Assembly (NCBI GenBank): GCA_015486685.1
Contig: WFRC01000273.1
Coordinates: 1-22,660, forward strand
DNA length: 22,660 nt
Direction of reading: 5' to 3'
Source: Caldifarciminota bacterium
GTDB taxonomy: Bacteria; Hydrothermota; UBA3072; WFRC01
How positions within the stretch are numbered: position 1 is the first letter of the stretch; every line of letters starts with the position of its first letter. The notes below the pieces were generated by a model. It was given only the letters and a program-made list of their open reading frames with translations. It was not told the origin of the DNA and did not search any database. The translations under genes were made by a program, and so were the position numbers. Of the stretch, positions 14,566-22,650 are shown one piece after another.

Positions 14566-16647
14566 ATGGATAAATCAGATGCGATTTTCCCATTAAATAG
14601 GATAAGAAACATTGGTATTGTTGCACATATTGATGCAGGTAAAACTACATTAACAGAAAGAATTCTTTACTATACAGGTAGAGTGCACAGGATTGGGGAA
14701 GTAGACGAAGGTTCTGCAACGATGGATTGGATGGACCAGGAAAAAGAAAGAGGGATTACCATTACTTCCGCAGCTACATATTGTATGTGGAAAGGATATA
14801 AGATAAATATTATAGATACGCCCGGTCATGTAGATTTTACTGTTGAGGTAGAAAGGTCTTTAAGAGTGCTTGATGGTGGTGTAATAATATTCAGTGCAGT
14901 AGAAGGGGTAGAACCGCAATCAGAAACTGTATGGAGGCAGGGAGACAAATATGGGGTACCGAGAATTACATTTATAAATAAGATGGACAGGGTTGGTGCA
15001 GATTTTTTCAGAACAGTGGAAATGATGGAGAAGAAATTTTCTATTATACCTTTGATATTACAACTTCCCATTGGTACTGAAAATGAGTTTCGGGGTATTG
15101 TTGATATTATGAAGATGAAAGGATATATCTGGGATACAGAAACGCTTGGCGCAACATACAAAGAAATAGAAATACCGGATGAATTAAAGCAGACTTCCCT
15201 AAAATACAGGGAAAAGATGCTGGAGATAATTTCCGAACACAACGAAGGAGTAGCAGAAAAATTTGTTACTGATGTAGAAATTTCAGAGGAGGAGATAAAG
15301 GATAATATTAGAGATTTAACCTTAAAGAATGTAATCACGCCTGTATACTGCGGCTCTGCGTTCAAAAATAAGGGTGTCCAGAAGGTGCTGGATGCTATTA
15401 TTGATTACCTTCCATCTCCCCTTGAAGTTCCACCCGTTAAAGGTACAAATCCTGATACGGATAAGGAAGAAGAAAGAAGTGCAGATGTTGGTGAACCTTT
15501 TTCAGCCCTTGTATTTAAAATTGTTTCAGATCCACACGGGAGGCTCTCTTTTGCCAGAATATATTCCGGGACAGTTTCTACGGGGAAAACACTTTTGAAT
15601 GTGTCTGCCGGAAAAAGAGAAAGGGTTTCAAGAATTATACAGATGCATGCAAATAAAAGGGCAGAAATCAAAGAAGCACATGCAGGAGAGATTGCGGCTT
15701 TTGTAGGTTTTAGGTCAACAAAGACGGGTGATACACTTACAGACCAGAAACATCCATTGCTCTTCGAACCTCCTACATTTCCCGAACCTGTTATTTCAAT
15801 AAGCATTGAATCAAAAACAAGAGAAGACCAATCAAAACTTGCGTATGCACTTGAAAGGATGCTTGATGAAGACCCCACATTCAGGGTAAGGCAGGATAAA
15901 GAAACAGGACAAACCTTAATTTCAGGTATGGGCGAACTTCATCTTGAAATTATAGTAGAGAGGATGAGGAGGGAATATGGTGTAAAGGTAAAAACAGGTT
16001 ATCCAAGAGTGGCATACAGGGAAACTATTACAGATATTGCTGAATCTGAAGGTAGGTTTGTAAAGCAATCAGGTGGAAAAGGGATGTTTGGAGATGTAAA
16101 ACTCAGGATTGAGCCTTCTAAAAATAGATTTGAGTTTATTGATAAAACAAAAGGAGGGGTGATTCCAGTAGAGTTTATTCCTGCTGTTCAGGAAGGTGTA
16201 GAAGAAGCAATGGAAACGGGCATACTTGCAGGATATCCTGTAATTAATCTTGATGTTTATTTGATTGATGGTTCATATCATCCCGTAGATTCATCGGCGC
16301 TTGCATTTAAGATTGCAGGTTCCATTGCCTTTAAGAATGCGTATCAAAAGGCGAATCCTGTTTTACTTGAGCCTGTGATGAGGATTGAAGTTCTTGTTCC
16401 TTTAGAACACCTTGGGAATGTCATTGAAGATTTAAGGATGAGGAGGGCAAAGATTCAAAGTATTGAACAAAATAAGGAGGAACAAATTATTCTTGCTATT
16501 GGCCCACTATCGGAATTTTTTGGTTATACAACCCGTTTGCGTTCTTTAACAAAAGGCAGAGGGGTATATTCAATGATGTTTGACCACTATGAGCATCTTA
16601 CTCCTGAGTACCTTGATAAACTGCTTAAAAAACTCAGAGGATACTAA
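14566..16647 (+). CDS. fusA: Elongation factor G
   Basis: A 693-residue translational GTPase that moves tRNA and mRNA through the ribosome. GTPase motifs are complete: P-loop AHIDAGKTT at residues 20-28, switch I containing GITITSAAT, switch II DTPGH with catalytic H88, and NKMD at 138-141. Domain II contains FKIVSDPHGRLSFARIYSG. Domain IV holds the GGKGMFGDVKL and AGYPV region, and domain V ends with RSLTKGRGVYSM. Length and order are normal for EF-G1. The ribosome binding site is weak: AAGAAAG (14555-14561) lies four bases before the ATG, while GGGAG at 14544-14548 is too far away and sits next to an ATG-TAA start-stop pair. Confidence 0.98.
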   Translation: MDKSDAIFPLNRIRNIGIVAHIDAGKTTLTERILYYTGRVHRIGEVDEGSATMDWMDQEKERGITITSAATYCMWKGYKINIIDTPGHVDFTVEVERSLRVLDGGVIIFSAVEGVEPQSETVWRQGDKYGVPRITFINKMDRVGADFFRTVEMMEKKFSIIPLILQLPIGTENEFRGIVDIMKMKGYIWDTETLGATYKEIEIPDELKQTSLKYREKMLEIISEHNEGVAEKFVTDVEISEEEIKDNIRDLTLKNVITPVYCGSAFKNKGVQKVLDAIIDYLPSPLEVPPVKGTNPDTDKEEERSADVGEPFSALVFKIVSDPHGRLSFARIYSGTVSTGKTLLNVSAGKRERVSRIIQMHANKRAEIKEAHAGEIAAFVGFRSTKTGDTLTDQKHPLLFEPPTFPEPVISISIESKTREDQSKLAYALERMLDEDPTFRVRQDKETGQTLISGMGELHLEIIVERMRREYGVKVKTGYPRVAYRETITDIAESEGRFVKQSGGKGMFGDVKLRIEPSKNRFEFIDKTKGGVIPVEFIPAVQEGVEEAMETGILAGYPVINLDVYLIDGSYHPVDSSALAFKIAGSIAFKNAYQKANPVLLEPVMRIEVLVPLEHLGNVIEDLRMRRAKIQSIEQNKEEQIILAIGPLSEFFGYTTRLRSLTKGRGVYSMMFDHYEHLTPEYLDKLLKKLRGY

Positions 16648-16651
16648 AAAA

Positions 16652-16686
16652 TGCAAAATGAAAAATGTAAAGTGCAAAATGATAAG
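16652..16686 (+). repeat. Heptad array, 5 TGNAAAA-type units, after fusA
   Basis: TGCAAAA, TGAAAAA, TGTAAAG, TGCAAAA and TGATAAG run in one register, starting 5 bases after the fusA stop. The same units, in almost the same order, occur at 11445-11479 and 22496-22523. Confidence 0.7.
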
Positions 16687-16701
16687 ACAGTCGAAAGCAT
16701 T

Positions 16702-16736
16702 GTCATTGCGAGGAGCGTAGCGACGAAGCAACCTCA
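16702..16736 (+). repeat. Dispersed repeat of the TCATTGCGAGGAGCG type
   Basis: The core TCATTGCGAGGAGCG, followed by TAGCGACGAAGCAACCTC, matches from memory a repeat found scattered between genes in many unrelated bacteria, usually read as GATTGCTTCGTCGCTACG on the other strand. Translated on the minus strand it gives the peptide LLRRYAPRNDN that often appears in spurious gene calls. Its function is not established. A database search would be needed to count copies here. Confidence 0.6.
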
Positions 16737-16796
16737 CAGGTGGGGCGGTAAAGACATCCGTTAGCCGAATGGTAAAAACGAAACCAATTCCCATCC

Positions 16797-16849
16797 TGTC
16801 ATTCTGAGTCCTTCATTTCACTCAGGATAAATTCCACGAAGAATCTCAT
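16797..16849 (+). repeat. Dispersed repeat of the TGTCATTCTGAG type
   Basis: It begins TGTCATTCTGAGTCCTTC and ends GAAGAATCTC, resembling a second widely scattered intergenic repeat. An internal inverted repeat, CTGAGT (16804-16809) with ACTCAG (16820-16825), gives a six-pair stem around a ten-base loop. The remaining DNA from here to 16925 shows nothing I recognise. Confidence 0.5.
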
Positions 16850-16925
16850 CCGTTTCTTCAGCCTTTGGGCACCTTACTTAAAAAAGTTTTGGCAGAACCT
16901 AACATCCCTGTATTTCAATAATTTC

Positions 16926-16953
16926 TTGCATTTTTCCCTTTTTTTGCTATAAT
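16926..16953 (+). promoter_or_regulatory. Probable promoter of the lamin-tail-domain protein gene
   Basis: TTGCAT (16926-16931) and TATAAT (16948-16953) are 16 bases apart. The -10 box is perfect and is preceded by a T-rich spacer. Transcription starting near 16960 would give a short leader containing GGAGGT (16974-16979) just before the ATG at 16984. Confidence 0.6.
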
Positions 16954-16983
16954 CATCGCAAATAAGATTTAATGGAGGTAATA

Positions 16984-19488
16984 ATGATAAATATTTTGTT
17001 TTTTATTTTTTCTTCATTTTTGATTGAAGAAATTCAATATAACCCTTTTACTGCCGGGAAAGTGGGTGAATGGATTGAGGTTTATAATACCTCTGATACT
17101 TCTGTTTTGCTGGATTCATTCAAGATAGGAGATGAGGAGACAAAAGGTGGGACAAGGGAAGGTATGTATTATTTCCCTTCCAATGAGACAATTTTGCCAA
17201 AAGATGTAATCATTATTTCAAATCAGGATACAGCATTTTTTACATTCTGGGGTTTCCACTCCGATTTTGAATTCAATAATTCAGATACACTAATCCCTGA
17301 TATGGTTAAAGATACAGGATGGGCAACAGGAGATATCAATCTTGCAAATGCAGGTGATGAGATACTTCTGCTTGGCGCAAATGATACTATAATTGATTCT
17401 GTGAATTATGGAACAGCAGGCACATCCCCTGCGCCTACCCCACCAGAAGGATATTCCATTGAAAGGGTGCTTCCCTGGATAGATACAGACAATTGTTCTC
17501 TGGATTTTGTTGAAAGGGAATATCCTACACCGGGAAACTGGTGGAATATATATGGGGATTGTGAATCCAAATTAAATACGGTTTTATCTGATTTTAGCGC
17601 GAATGATACACTCACAAGATTAAATGATTTTGGTATTTCAGGGGACAGTGTCTCTGATGATGGTGTATATAGTTTATCCATAATAGCGGATGCAGGATAT
17701 TCAGGAGGAGGGTATAAATTGACAAAGAAAGGTATATTCACAAATTTGTTTACACCTGTATTATTTTTCACAGGGGACACAATAACATTTTATTATGATA
17801 TAAAGGAACATTCCGACGGATTTATCCCTGCGAAAAATATCTCCTATAATTCCTCATTTTCTCGAATTATCCAGTCTCCGTATCTCTATGGAAATATTCA
17901 GGGTTGGAATGCTACAGATACATCATTGTTGTTTTCTAAGCAGGATGATAGTTTATGGGTACTGGTGGATACTGTTGCACCAGCAGGTATAGATTCTTTT
18001 TATATACTTGTTCAATATGATTCCCTGAGCCCACGATGTGCCCAGGAGGGTTTAATCTGGGATAATGGAACGCCCTTTGTCGTAAACGATACTTTTCCCG
18101 TTGGTATTCTGAATATTTATTTGAATACAAATACAGGGAGAACAAAGATAGTATTAAATAAGCCACTTCCTGCTGTTTTGATTTCAGAATTTTCCACTGC
18201 ACCGGATTCCATTGAATTGTATAATAAATGCGATACGACAATATCCCTTGATAACTGGACATTAAATTCCGATACTATTTTATCCGGTATTACAATACCA
18301 CCTTATGGATTTTTTGTGCTTGATGCCACAAATGTGCAGGGACTAAATCTCTGGATGACAGGGGGAAGTATTATTCTAAGGGATGCATCAAATAATACCA
18401 TTGATAGTGTTTCTTATGGGAAACTGGGGCCTGCACCTGCGCCGCTGGAGAATGAGAGTGTTGCAAGGGATAGTCTTGAAACAAATACAGGTGATAATGC
18501 TGTGGATTTTAATTTTGACCCTACCCCTACATTTGGGGATAAGAATGATGCACCTGCTGTAAAATTGGGACAGGGAGATATATTTATCAATGAGGTATAT
18601 TTTAACGATACGCTGAGGGACAGCTGCTATATTGAACTCTACAACAGGGGCAATGAAGATATAAATATATTAGGCTGGTCAATTGTCCTTGATAAAAGGA
18701 TAATCTTTCCCGATACAATCATTCTTGCAAGGGGGACATATATAATCCCTAAGTCCCTATTTCTTGTAAGTCGTTCAGATACATATAATATCTATCTGTT
18801 TAATAATTCTGGTGAGAGGGTAGACCAGTTTGGATGGTATGGTGCTTTAAGAGCCCCTGATTCATCCTGGTGTGTTATGCCTGATGGGGTAAGAGATACA
18901 TATAAGGGTTATGATTGGGAAACATCCCATTTTTGTTATTCCAGTCCATCAAAGGGTTTATCAAATGCAGGATTTTATCTGCCACAAGATATAAGATGGG
19001 CAGTGCAGGGTGATTCAATCTTATTAAAATGGAGTTTGCCTGCCGCAAGCGAAGCTCAATTTTTGGGATGTAATATATATGAAAAATCCGAAGGGGATAC
19101 ATATTGGGGGAATTATATTGCACAGACAACGGATACAGTATACAAAATTTTTCCTGACAGTATTAAGGAATATTATGCTGTTTCTGCTGCCTATACCGGG
19201 GGAGAAAGTCCGAGGTCAAATGCAGTGGAGATTTTAGCAGGAATATACGAAAACAGAGAAAGAAATTATAATAAACTCAGAAATATAACAAAAAGATTTA
19301 TCTATTTAGAAAAAGGGAATATACATATTTCCAGAATTAAGATTTACGATATTACAGGCAGGAGAATGGAGATTGATATAAGAATGTCGAAAAATCATCT
19401 TATTTTAGACCTAAAAAATTTGCCTGATGGGGTATATTTTTTGAGAACCACACCCAAAAATATCAAAAAAATCATCCTGATAAAATGA
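16984..19488 (+). CDS. Secreted lamin-tail-domain protein with sorting tail
   Basis: An 834-residue exported protein. The ATG at 16984 is preferred over 16972 because GGAGGT lies four bases before it and the hydrophobic signal (INILFFIFSSFL) then sits at the N-terminus. Three lamin-tail (LTD) domains are visible: about residues 14-150 (EWIEVYNTSD, GDEILLLGANDTIIDSVNYG), 396-485 (PDSIELYNKCD, SIILRDASNNTIDSVSYG) and 530-625 (SCYIELYNRGNEDINILGW). An unassigned beta-rich stretch fills 190-390. A FnIII-like domain follows at about 668-749. The last 50 residues (KIYDITGRRM, LPDGVYFLRT) resemble a type IX secretion sorting tail. LTD domains in bacteria often accompany secreted nucleases or adhesins, but no catalytic domain is seen here. 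recX starts 15 bases after it. Confidence 0.88.
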   Translation: MINILFFIFSSFLIEEIQYNPFTAGKVGEWIEVYNTSDTSVLLDSFKIGDEETKGGTREGMYYFPSNETILPKDVIIISNQDTAFFTFWGFHSDFEFNNSDTLIPDMVKDTGWATGDINLANAGDEILLLGANDTIIDSVNYGTAGTSPAPTPPEGYSIERVLPWIDTDNCSLDFVEREYPTPGNWWNIYGDCESKLNTVLSDFSANDTLTRLNDFGISGDSVSDDGVYSLSIIADAGYSGGGYKLTKKGIFTNLFTPVLFFTGDTITFYYDIKEHSDGFIPAKNISYNSSFSRIIQSPYLYGNIQGWNATDTSLLFSKQDDSLWVLVDTVAPAGIDSFYILVQYDSLSPRCAQEGLIWDNGTPFVVNDTFPVGILNIYLNTNTGRTKIVLNKPLPAVLISEFSTAPDSIELYNKCDTTISLDNWTLNSDTILSGITIPPYGFFVLDATNVQGLNLWMTGGSIILRDASNNTIDSVSYGKLGPAPAPLENESVARDSLETNTGDNAVDFNFDPTPTFGDKNDAPAVKLGQGDIFINEVYFNDTLRDSCYIELYNRGNEDINILGWSIVLDKRIIFPDTIILARGTYIIPKSLFLVSRSDTYNIYLFNNSGERVDQFGWYGALRAPDSSWCVMPDGVRDTYKGYDWETSHFCYSSPSKGLSNAGFYLPQDIRWAVQGDSILLKWSLPAASEAQFLGCNIYEKSEGDTYWGNYIAQTTDTVYKIFPDSIKEYYAVSAAYTGGESPRSNAVEILAGIYENRERNYNKLRNITKRFIYLEKGNIHISRIKIYDITGRRMEIDIRMSKNHLILDLKNLPDGVYFLRTTPKNIKKIILIK

Positions 19489-19503
19489 AAATGATAATTG
19501 ATA

Positions 19504-20130
19504 ATGACTGACCCCAAAAGTAAAATAACGGAAATTTCTGCACAGAAGAGAAAAAATAGGGTTAATATTTATGTAGATGGAAAATTCTTTGCAGGGATAG
19601 ATAATAATATTCTTGTTAAATACAATCTTTATAAAGGCAAAGAGGTTGACAGGGATAAACTAAATGCTATCCTCTACGAGGAGGAGAAATTTAAGGCAAA
19701 GGATTATGCATATAATCTTATTTCGTATAGGATGAGAACAGAAAAGGAAATGACAGAAAGAATGGAAAGAAAAGGATATAATCCACGTATTATTAAAGAA
19801 GTTGTTAAGGATTTGGAAGGTTTAGGTCTTATTGATGATGAAAAGTTTGCAGAGATGTGGGTAAAAGAAAGAATCAAGATACACCCCCGTTCAAATTTTA
19901 TTCTTGTTCAGGAATTGTTCAGAAAGGGGATAGATATAGAATTGGCTAAAAGGGTGGTGGAGAGGATTGTGGATACGGATGTAAGGCGTAAAATGATTCA
20001 ACAATTGATAGAAAAGGCAGAAAAGAGATATAAAAATGAGGATAGAGAAAAGAGAAAAAGATTGATACTATCTTACCTTTCAAGGAGGGGTTTCTCTTAC
20101 GAAGAAATAAGTAAGTATAAAATTGGCTAA
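19504..20130 (+). CDS. recX: Regulatory protein RecX
   Basis: A 208-residue basic protein. An N-terminal strand-rich segment (KNRVNIYVDGKFFAGI) precedes a helical RecX domain (KDYAYNLISYRMRTEKEM, LGLIDDEKFAEMWVKERI), ending with YLSRRGFSYEEISK. RecX binds RecA filaments and limits recombination and the SOS response. I choose ATG 19504; an in-frame TTG at 19498 would add two residues. No Shine-Dalgarno is evident, and the upstream stop is only 15 bases away, so translation may be coupled to the lamin-tail gene. recA is not in the window. Confidence 0.88.
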   Translation: MTDPKSKITEISAQKRKNRVNIYVDGKFFAGIDNNILVKYNLYKGKEVDRDKLNAILYEEEKFKAKDYAYNLISYRMRTEKEMTERMERKGYNPRIIKEVVKDLEGLGLIDDEKFAEMWVKERIKIHPRSNFILVQELFRKGIDIELAKRVVERIVDTDVRRKMIQQLIEKAEKRYKNEDREKRKRLILSYLSRRGFSYEEISKYKIG

Positions 20131-20140
20131 AAAATTGTGA

Positions 20141-20159
20141 GACAACCTGTTGTTTTTTT
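20141..20159. terminator. Possible terminator between convergent genes
   Basis: ACAACCTGTTGT forms a short inverted repeat followed by a seven-base T run, and an A-rich stretch precedes it. It sits between the recX stop and the end of the minus-strand gene, so it could end transcription from either side. The stem is only four or five pairs, so the call is tentative. Confidence 0.4.
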
Positions 20160-20189
20160 CTCAATAAATTTTGTCGGTAAGCAAATAAT

Positions 20190-21458
20190 TTAGAGGTTTA
20201 ACAGAGAGAAACAAAGAAATGTAGCAGAGGGTGCAAGATGAAGAAGCATTCTGGAAAAAACAATCTTCATTTGAAAGTTTATATCCCATGGCGTAATCAA
20301 AAATATACCGAGATAGAAGCCAAATATAACTATAATCAATAATTTGATAGGATGTAAATGTTTAGCGGTTTTTTTAACTGAAAAAATGTATATAACAATA
20401 ACCCAGAATATGCCCCAGTGCTTAGGATTAAATGCCTCAAATATTGCATTTCTTAAAATAATAGCAATACGGGATATATGAGAGAATATCTCGGGTATAT
20501 GGGACAGGTAGTGTTCTGTATATAGATTTGGGAGGTGATATTTTATTATAAGATAGGGAATAATAGGTAATATTGATGAGAGGAGAAAGATACCTATATC
20601 CTGTTTTCTTTTTCTAAAAAATACCATAATAATGAATATGCTGATAGCAAATGCAATTCCTTCATTCTTTGTAAATATAGCAAAACTACTAAAGATACCT
20701 GTAAACATTATAGATGCTTTTTCCCCGGATTCAAAATATTGACAGAATGTAATTATTGCTCCAAGATAAAATAAACTTAAAGGAATATCTGCATAACCTG
20801 TATTAAGACTTCCATCGGGCATCAGATAATAGGCAGGAATAAGAGATAGTAAAATAAGTGCAAATAAGGCATTATTAAGTCCTATTTTGGTTCGAAGCAA
20901 TGTTTCAAAAATTACACCAAGTATTAAAAGCCATATAAATATACCAATAATCTTTACATTTCTTTCATTTATGCCCATTAATGAAAAGTAGGATGCTTCA
21001 AATATAGGCAAAAATAAGGGGTAACGAGGATGGTCCTGAATTCTGTCAGCGTCAAAAAAGTTTTCAGAATATATAGTTTTATCCAGATAAATCATTTTTG
21101 CCTTTGTAAGCCATATATCGAGTCCATCCCTTTCATATAGAGGATATTTTATTGTATCTACAACTCCAAAAATGAGTATTACGAGTAATATAAAAATCAG
21201 TATAAGCGAAGGCATATTTGGTAGAGCAATATGTATCTTTTTTATTCTAACAGGAAATAGAAAAGGTAGTAATATAAAAGGGAGTAGTATAAAACCTTTG
21301 TTTAGAGGAATCTTTAAACAGAGCAGATAAAATATTAAAAATATATACCCACCAAGAAATAATACAATGGATAGAAAAATATACTTCTTCATCCAATATT
21401 TATATATAAATGTTCCGCCAATTAGAATGCCAAGAAAAAATAATATTATCTTTATCAT
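20190..21458 (-). CDS. Polytopic membrane protein, likely GT-C glycosyltransferase
   Basis: A 422-residue protein with about 11 predicted membrane spans. A large extracytoplasmic loop after span 4 contains RDGLDIWLTKAK (D111 and D114) and then HPRYPLFLP (residues 143-151). An acidic pair in the first large loop plus a downstream H-P-x-Y-P-L motif is typical of GT-C enzymes such as GT39 and ArnT relatives, which use polyprenyl-phosphate sugars in the membrane. A further FTKNEG segment (about residue 263) is often seen in such proteins. The substrate is unknown. The ATG lies in an ATGA overlap with the gene upstream, so both are probably made together. A sugar-transfer role is inferred from the motifs, not proven. 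Confidence 0.65.
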   Translation of the reverse strand: MIKIILFFLGILIGGTFIYKYWMKKYIFLSIVLFLGGYIFLIFYLLCLKIPLNKGFILLPFILLPFLFPVRIKKIHIALPNMPSLILIFILLVILIFGVVDTIKYPLYERDGLDIWLTKAKMIYLDKTIYSENFFDADRIQDHPRYPLFLPIFEASYFSLMGINERNVKIIGIFIWLLILGVIFETLLRTKIGLNNALFALILLSLIPAYYLMPDGSLNTGYADIPLSLFYLGAIITFCQYFESGEKASIMFTGIFSSFAIFTKNEGIAFAISIFIIMVFFRKRKQDIGIFLLSSILPIIPYLIIKYHLPNLYTEHYLSHIPEIFSHISRIAIILRNAIFEAFNPKHWGIFWVIVIYIFSVKKTAKHLHPIKLLIIVIFGFYLGIFLITPWDINFQMKIVFSRMLLHLAPSATFLCFSLLNL

Positions 21459-22138
21459 CTTTTATAGATTAAGTTCAGATTACTAACTTTATGATTATCT
21501 ATTTCTTCAACATACCAATAAATTCGGGCTTTGTCAGGGATTTCTTCCCAGATTTGTTGAGGGAAAAGGCATTGATTGGAGCATTTAATTGTAAATTTTT
21601 CTTCGTGTGCATCACATATATGGATTTTATAAATTTTTTTACCAGAAGGTAGCCACTTAAATAGCGGAGGAGAGGATAACGAATCATTATTTTTAGGAGA
21701 AACCAGAAGTATTGTTGGAACAGGAGGGTGATATTTTTTAAAATAAAAACCTGTTTTTTGAGGTGTTAAAATAAAGCCTATATCCAGTGAATCGAACAGT
21801 TCCTTATCCAATAAAAAATATCTAGGGAATGCATATATTTTTCGTGGCAGGAAATAGTAATTCAATATCCAAAAAAACTGGGCGTTCTTTCCAGGCGGTT
21901 CAATCATTACTGCATTTATAGTATGAGGGATTTGAGAAATATAGTTCATCATAGAGGGGTAAAAATTTCCATAAATTTTTATTTTTCTTTGTTCATCAGT
22001 TAAATCTTTTATACTAAATGCCTGTTTTATAGAGGTATAAAAATATGGAATAATGATAAATAATGAAATGAGTATATGGAATAGGATAAGGATATACTTT
22101 CCATTTTTTTTATCATTTATTTTTATGCTGAAATTCAT
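21455..22138 (-). CDS. Single-pass membrane protein with Ig-like C-terminus, unknown function
   Basis: A 227-residue protein I do not recognise. One membrane span (about residues 14-34, YILILFHILISLFIIIPYFY) is followed by a region with IPHTINAVMIEPPG and ILNYYFLPRKIYAFPRYF (residues 69-108). A C-terminal Ig or FnIII-like part (about 140-225) contains LVSPKNNDSLSSPPLFKW. The topology suggests that most of the protein faces the outside. Its stop overlaps the start of the GT-C-like gene, so it may be a partner or accessory of that enzyme. There is no Shine-Dalgarno before the ATG. A short ORF with a strong one ends in an overlap with it (22135-22212), so translation may depend on coupling or the true N-terminus may differ. 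Confidence 0.7.
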   Translation of the reverse strand: MNFSIKINDKKNGKYILILFHILISLFIIIPYFYTSIKQAFSIKDLTDEQRKIKIYGNFYPSMMNYISQIPHTINAVMIEPPGKNAQFFWILNYYFLPRKIYAFPRYFLLDKELFDSLDIGFILTPQKTGFYFKKYHPPVPTILLVSPKNNDSLSSPPLFKWLPSGKKIYKIHICDAHEEKFTIKCSNQCLFPQQIWEEIPDKARIYWYVEEIDNHKVSNLNLIYKR

Positions 22139-22212
22139 ATATTATTGTTATTAAGGTTTTTGCCAATAAAAACAGATGTTAGGTATGCAATAAATACAGT
22201 ATTTTTTGTCAA
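22135..22212 (-). CDS. Possible 25-codon leader ORF or frameshifted N-terminus
   Basis: On the minus strand AAAAGGAGG lies five bases before a TTG codon that opens a 25-residue frame, MTKNTVFIAYLTSVFIGKN and then LNNNNI. It ends at a TGA that overlaps the ATG of the 227-residue membrane protein. The peptide has a hydrophobic middle (residues 5-16). The ribosome binding site is far better than anything near that ATG, and the promoter at 22234-22261 would start transcription just in front of it. It may be a coupling leader. Alternatively a two-base indel in the AAT-rich junction has split the original N-terminus from the larger gene. Confidence 0.4.
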   Translation of the reverse strand: MTKNTVFIAYLTSVFIGKNLNNNNI

Positions 22213-22233
22213 TTTATCCTCCTTTTCATCTAT

Positions 22234-22261
22234 AAAATAAGGATTTTTTTTTAAATGTCAA
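22234..22261 (-). promoter_or_regulatory. Promoter for the minus-strand membrane protein genes
   Basis: Read on the minus strand, TTGACA (22256-22261) is a perfect -35 element. It is followed by a 16-base A-rich spacer and TATTTT (22234-22239), a four-of-six -10 element. The start would fall near 22227, a few bases before the AAAAGGAGG ribosome binding site. Confidence 0.6.
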
Positions 22262-22495
22262 TCATTCTTTTCTGTTATTTGCATTTGTAAAATGGATTTC
22301 CCGTATGTGTAGATGTTTCAATGCTTATAATTAGAGATCACTGATATCTGTATTCTTATTTAGGTTCTGTGTAGTTTTTAAAAGTTATAAAAAATTATAA
22401 TTGATTATAAAAAATATGATTTTTTTGGGGATGATATCCTTGAAAATCATAGTAAAAATCTGGTATGAAAATTGTATATATAAGAGATGAGTAAA
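22262..22495 (+). promoter_or_regulatory. AT-rich divergent intergenic region with weak + strand promoter
   Basis: No coding sequence is visible. TTATAAAAAAT occurs twice, at 22385-22395 and 22405-22415, 20 bases apart. This could act as UP-element-like A/T tracts. TTGAAA at 22440-22445 with TATGAA at 22464-22469 (18-base spacer, TGG before the -10) is a possible promoter. It would serve a gene starting beyond the window edge, whose ribosome binding site appears at 22653-22660. Confidence 0.35.
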
Positions 22496-22631
22496 TGAAA
22501 AATGCAAACTGCAAAATGATAAAACTCGTGAGGCGTAAAGCGTAAATCGTGAGAGGTAAAAGGAAAAAGGTGAAAGGATATTAAAAAATAGTTGAATGTT
22601 TAAAGTTGAAGGTTTAAGGTTGAAAGTGAAA
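22496..22631 (+). repeat. Long heptad array before a gene beyond the window
   Basis: Four units (TGAAAAA, TGCAAAC, TGCAAAA, TGATAAA) are followed by three spacer bases and then 15 unbroken heptads from 22527 to 22631. Four are of CGTGAGG and CGTAAAG type, then come GGTAAAA, GGAAAAA and GGTGAAA, and finally AGTTGAA, TGTTTAA and GGTTGAA types. A 23-base stretch here (22556-22578) is identical to 11491-11513. Confidence 0.75.
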
Positions 22632-22650
22632 TCAATGAAAAAAAGAAAAT

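Noticed and set aside
14826..15365. 179-codon minus-strand ORF inside fusA
   Set aside because: It is an antisense shadow of the conserved EF-G gene with no recognisable features.
16570..16794. Minus-strand ORF of 74 codons containing LLRRYAPRNDN
   Set aside because: It overlaps the end of fusA and the dispersed repeat, whose translation commonly gives this spurious peptide.
16972..16983. Upstream ATG for the lamin-tail protein
   Set aside because: It overlaps the GGAGGT that serves the ATG at 16984; using it would leave the gene without a ribosome binding site.
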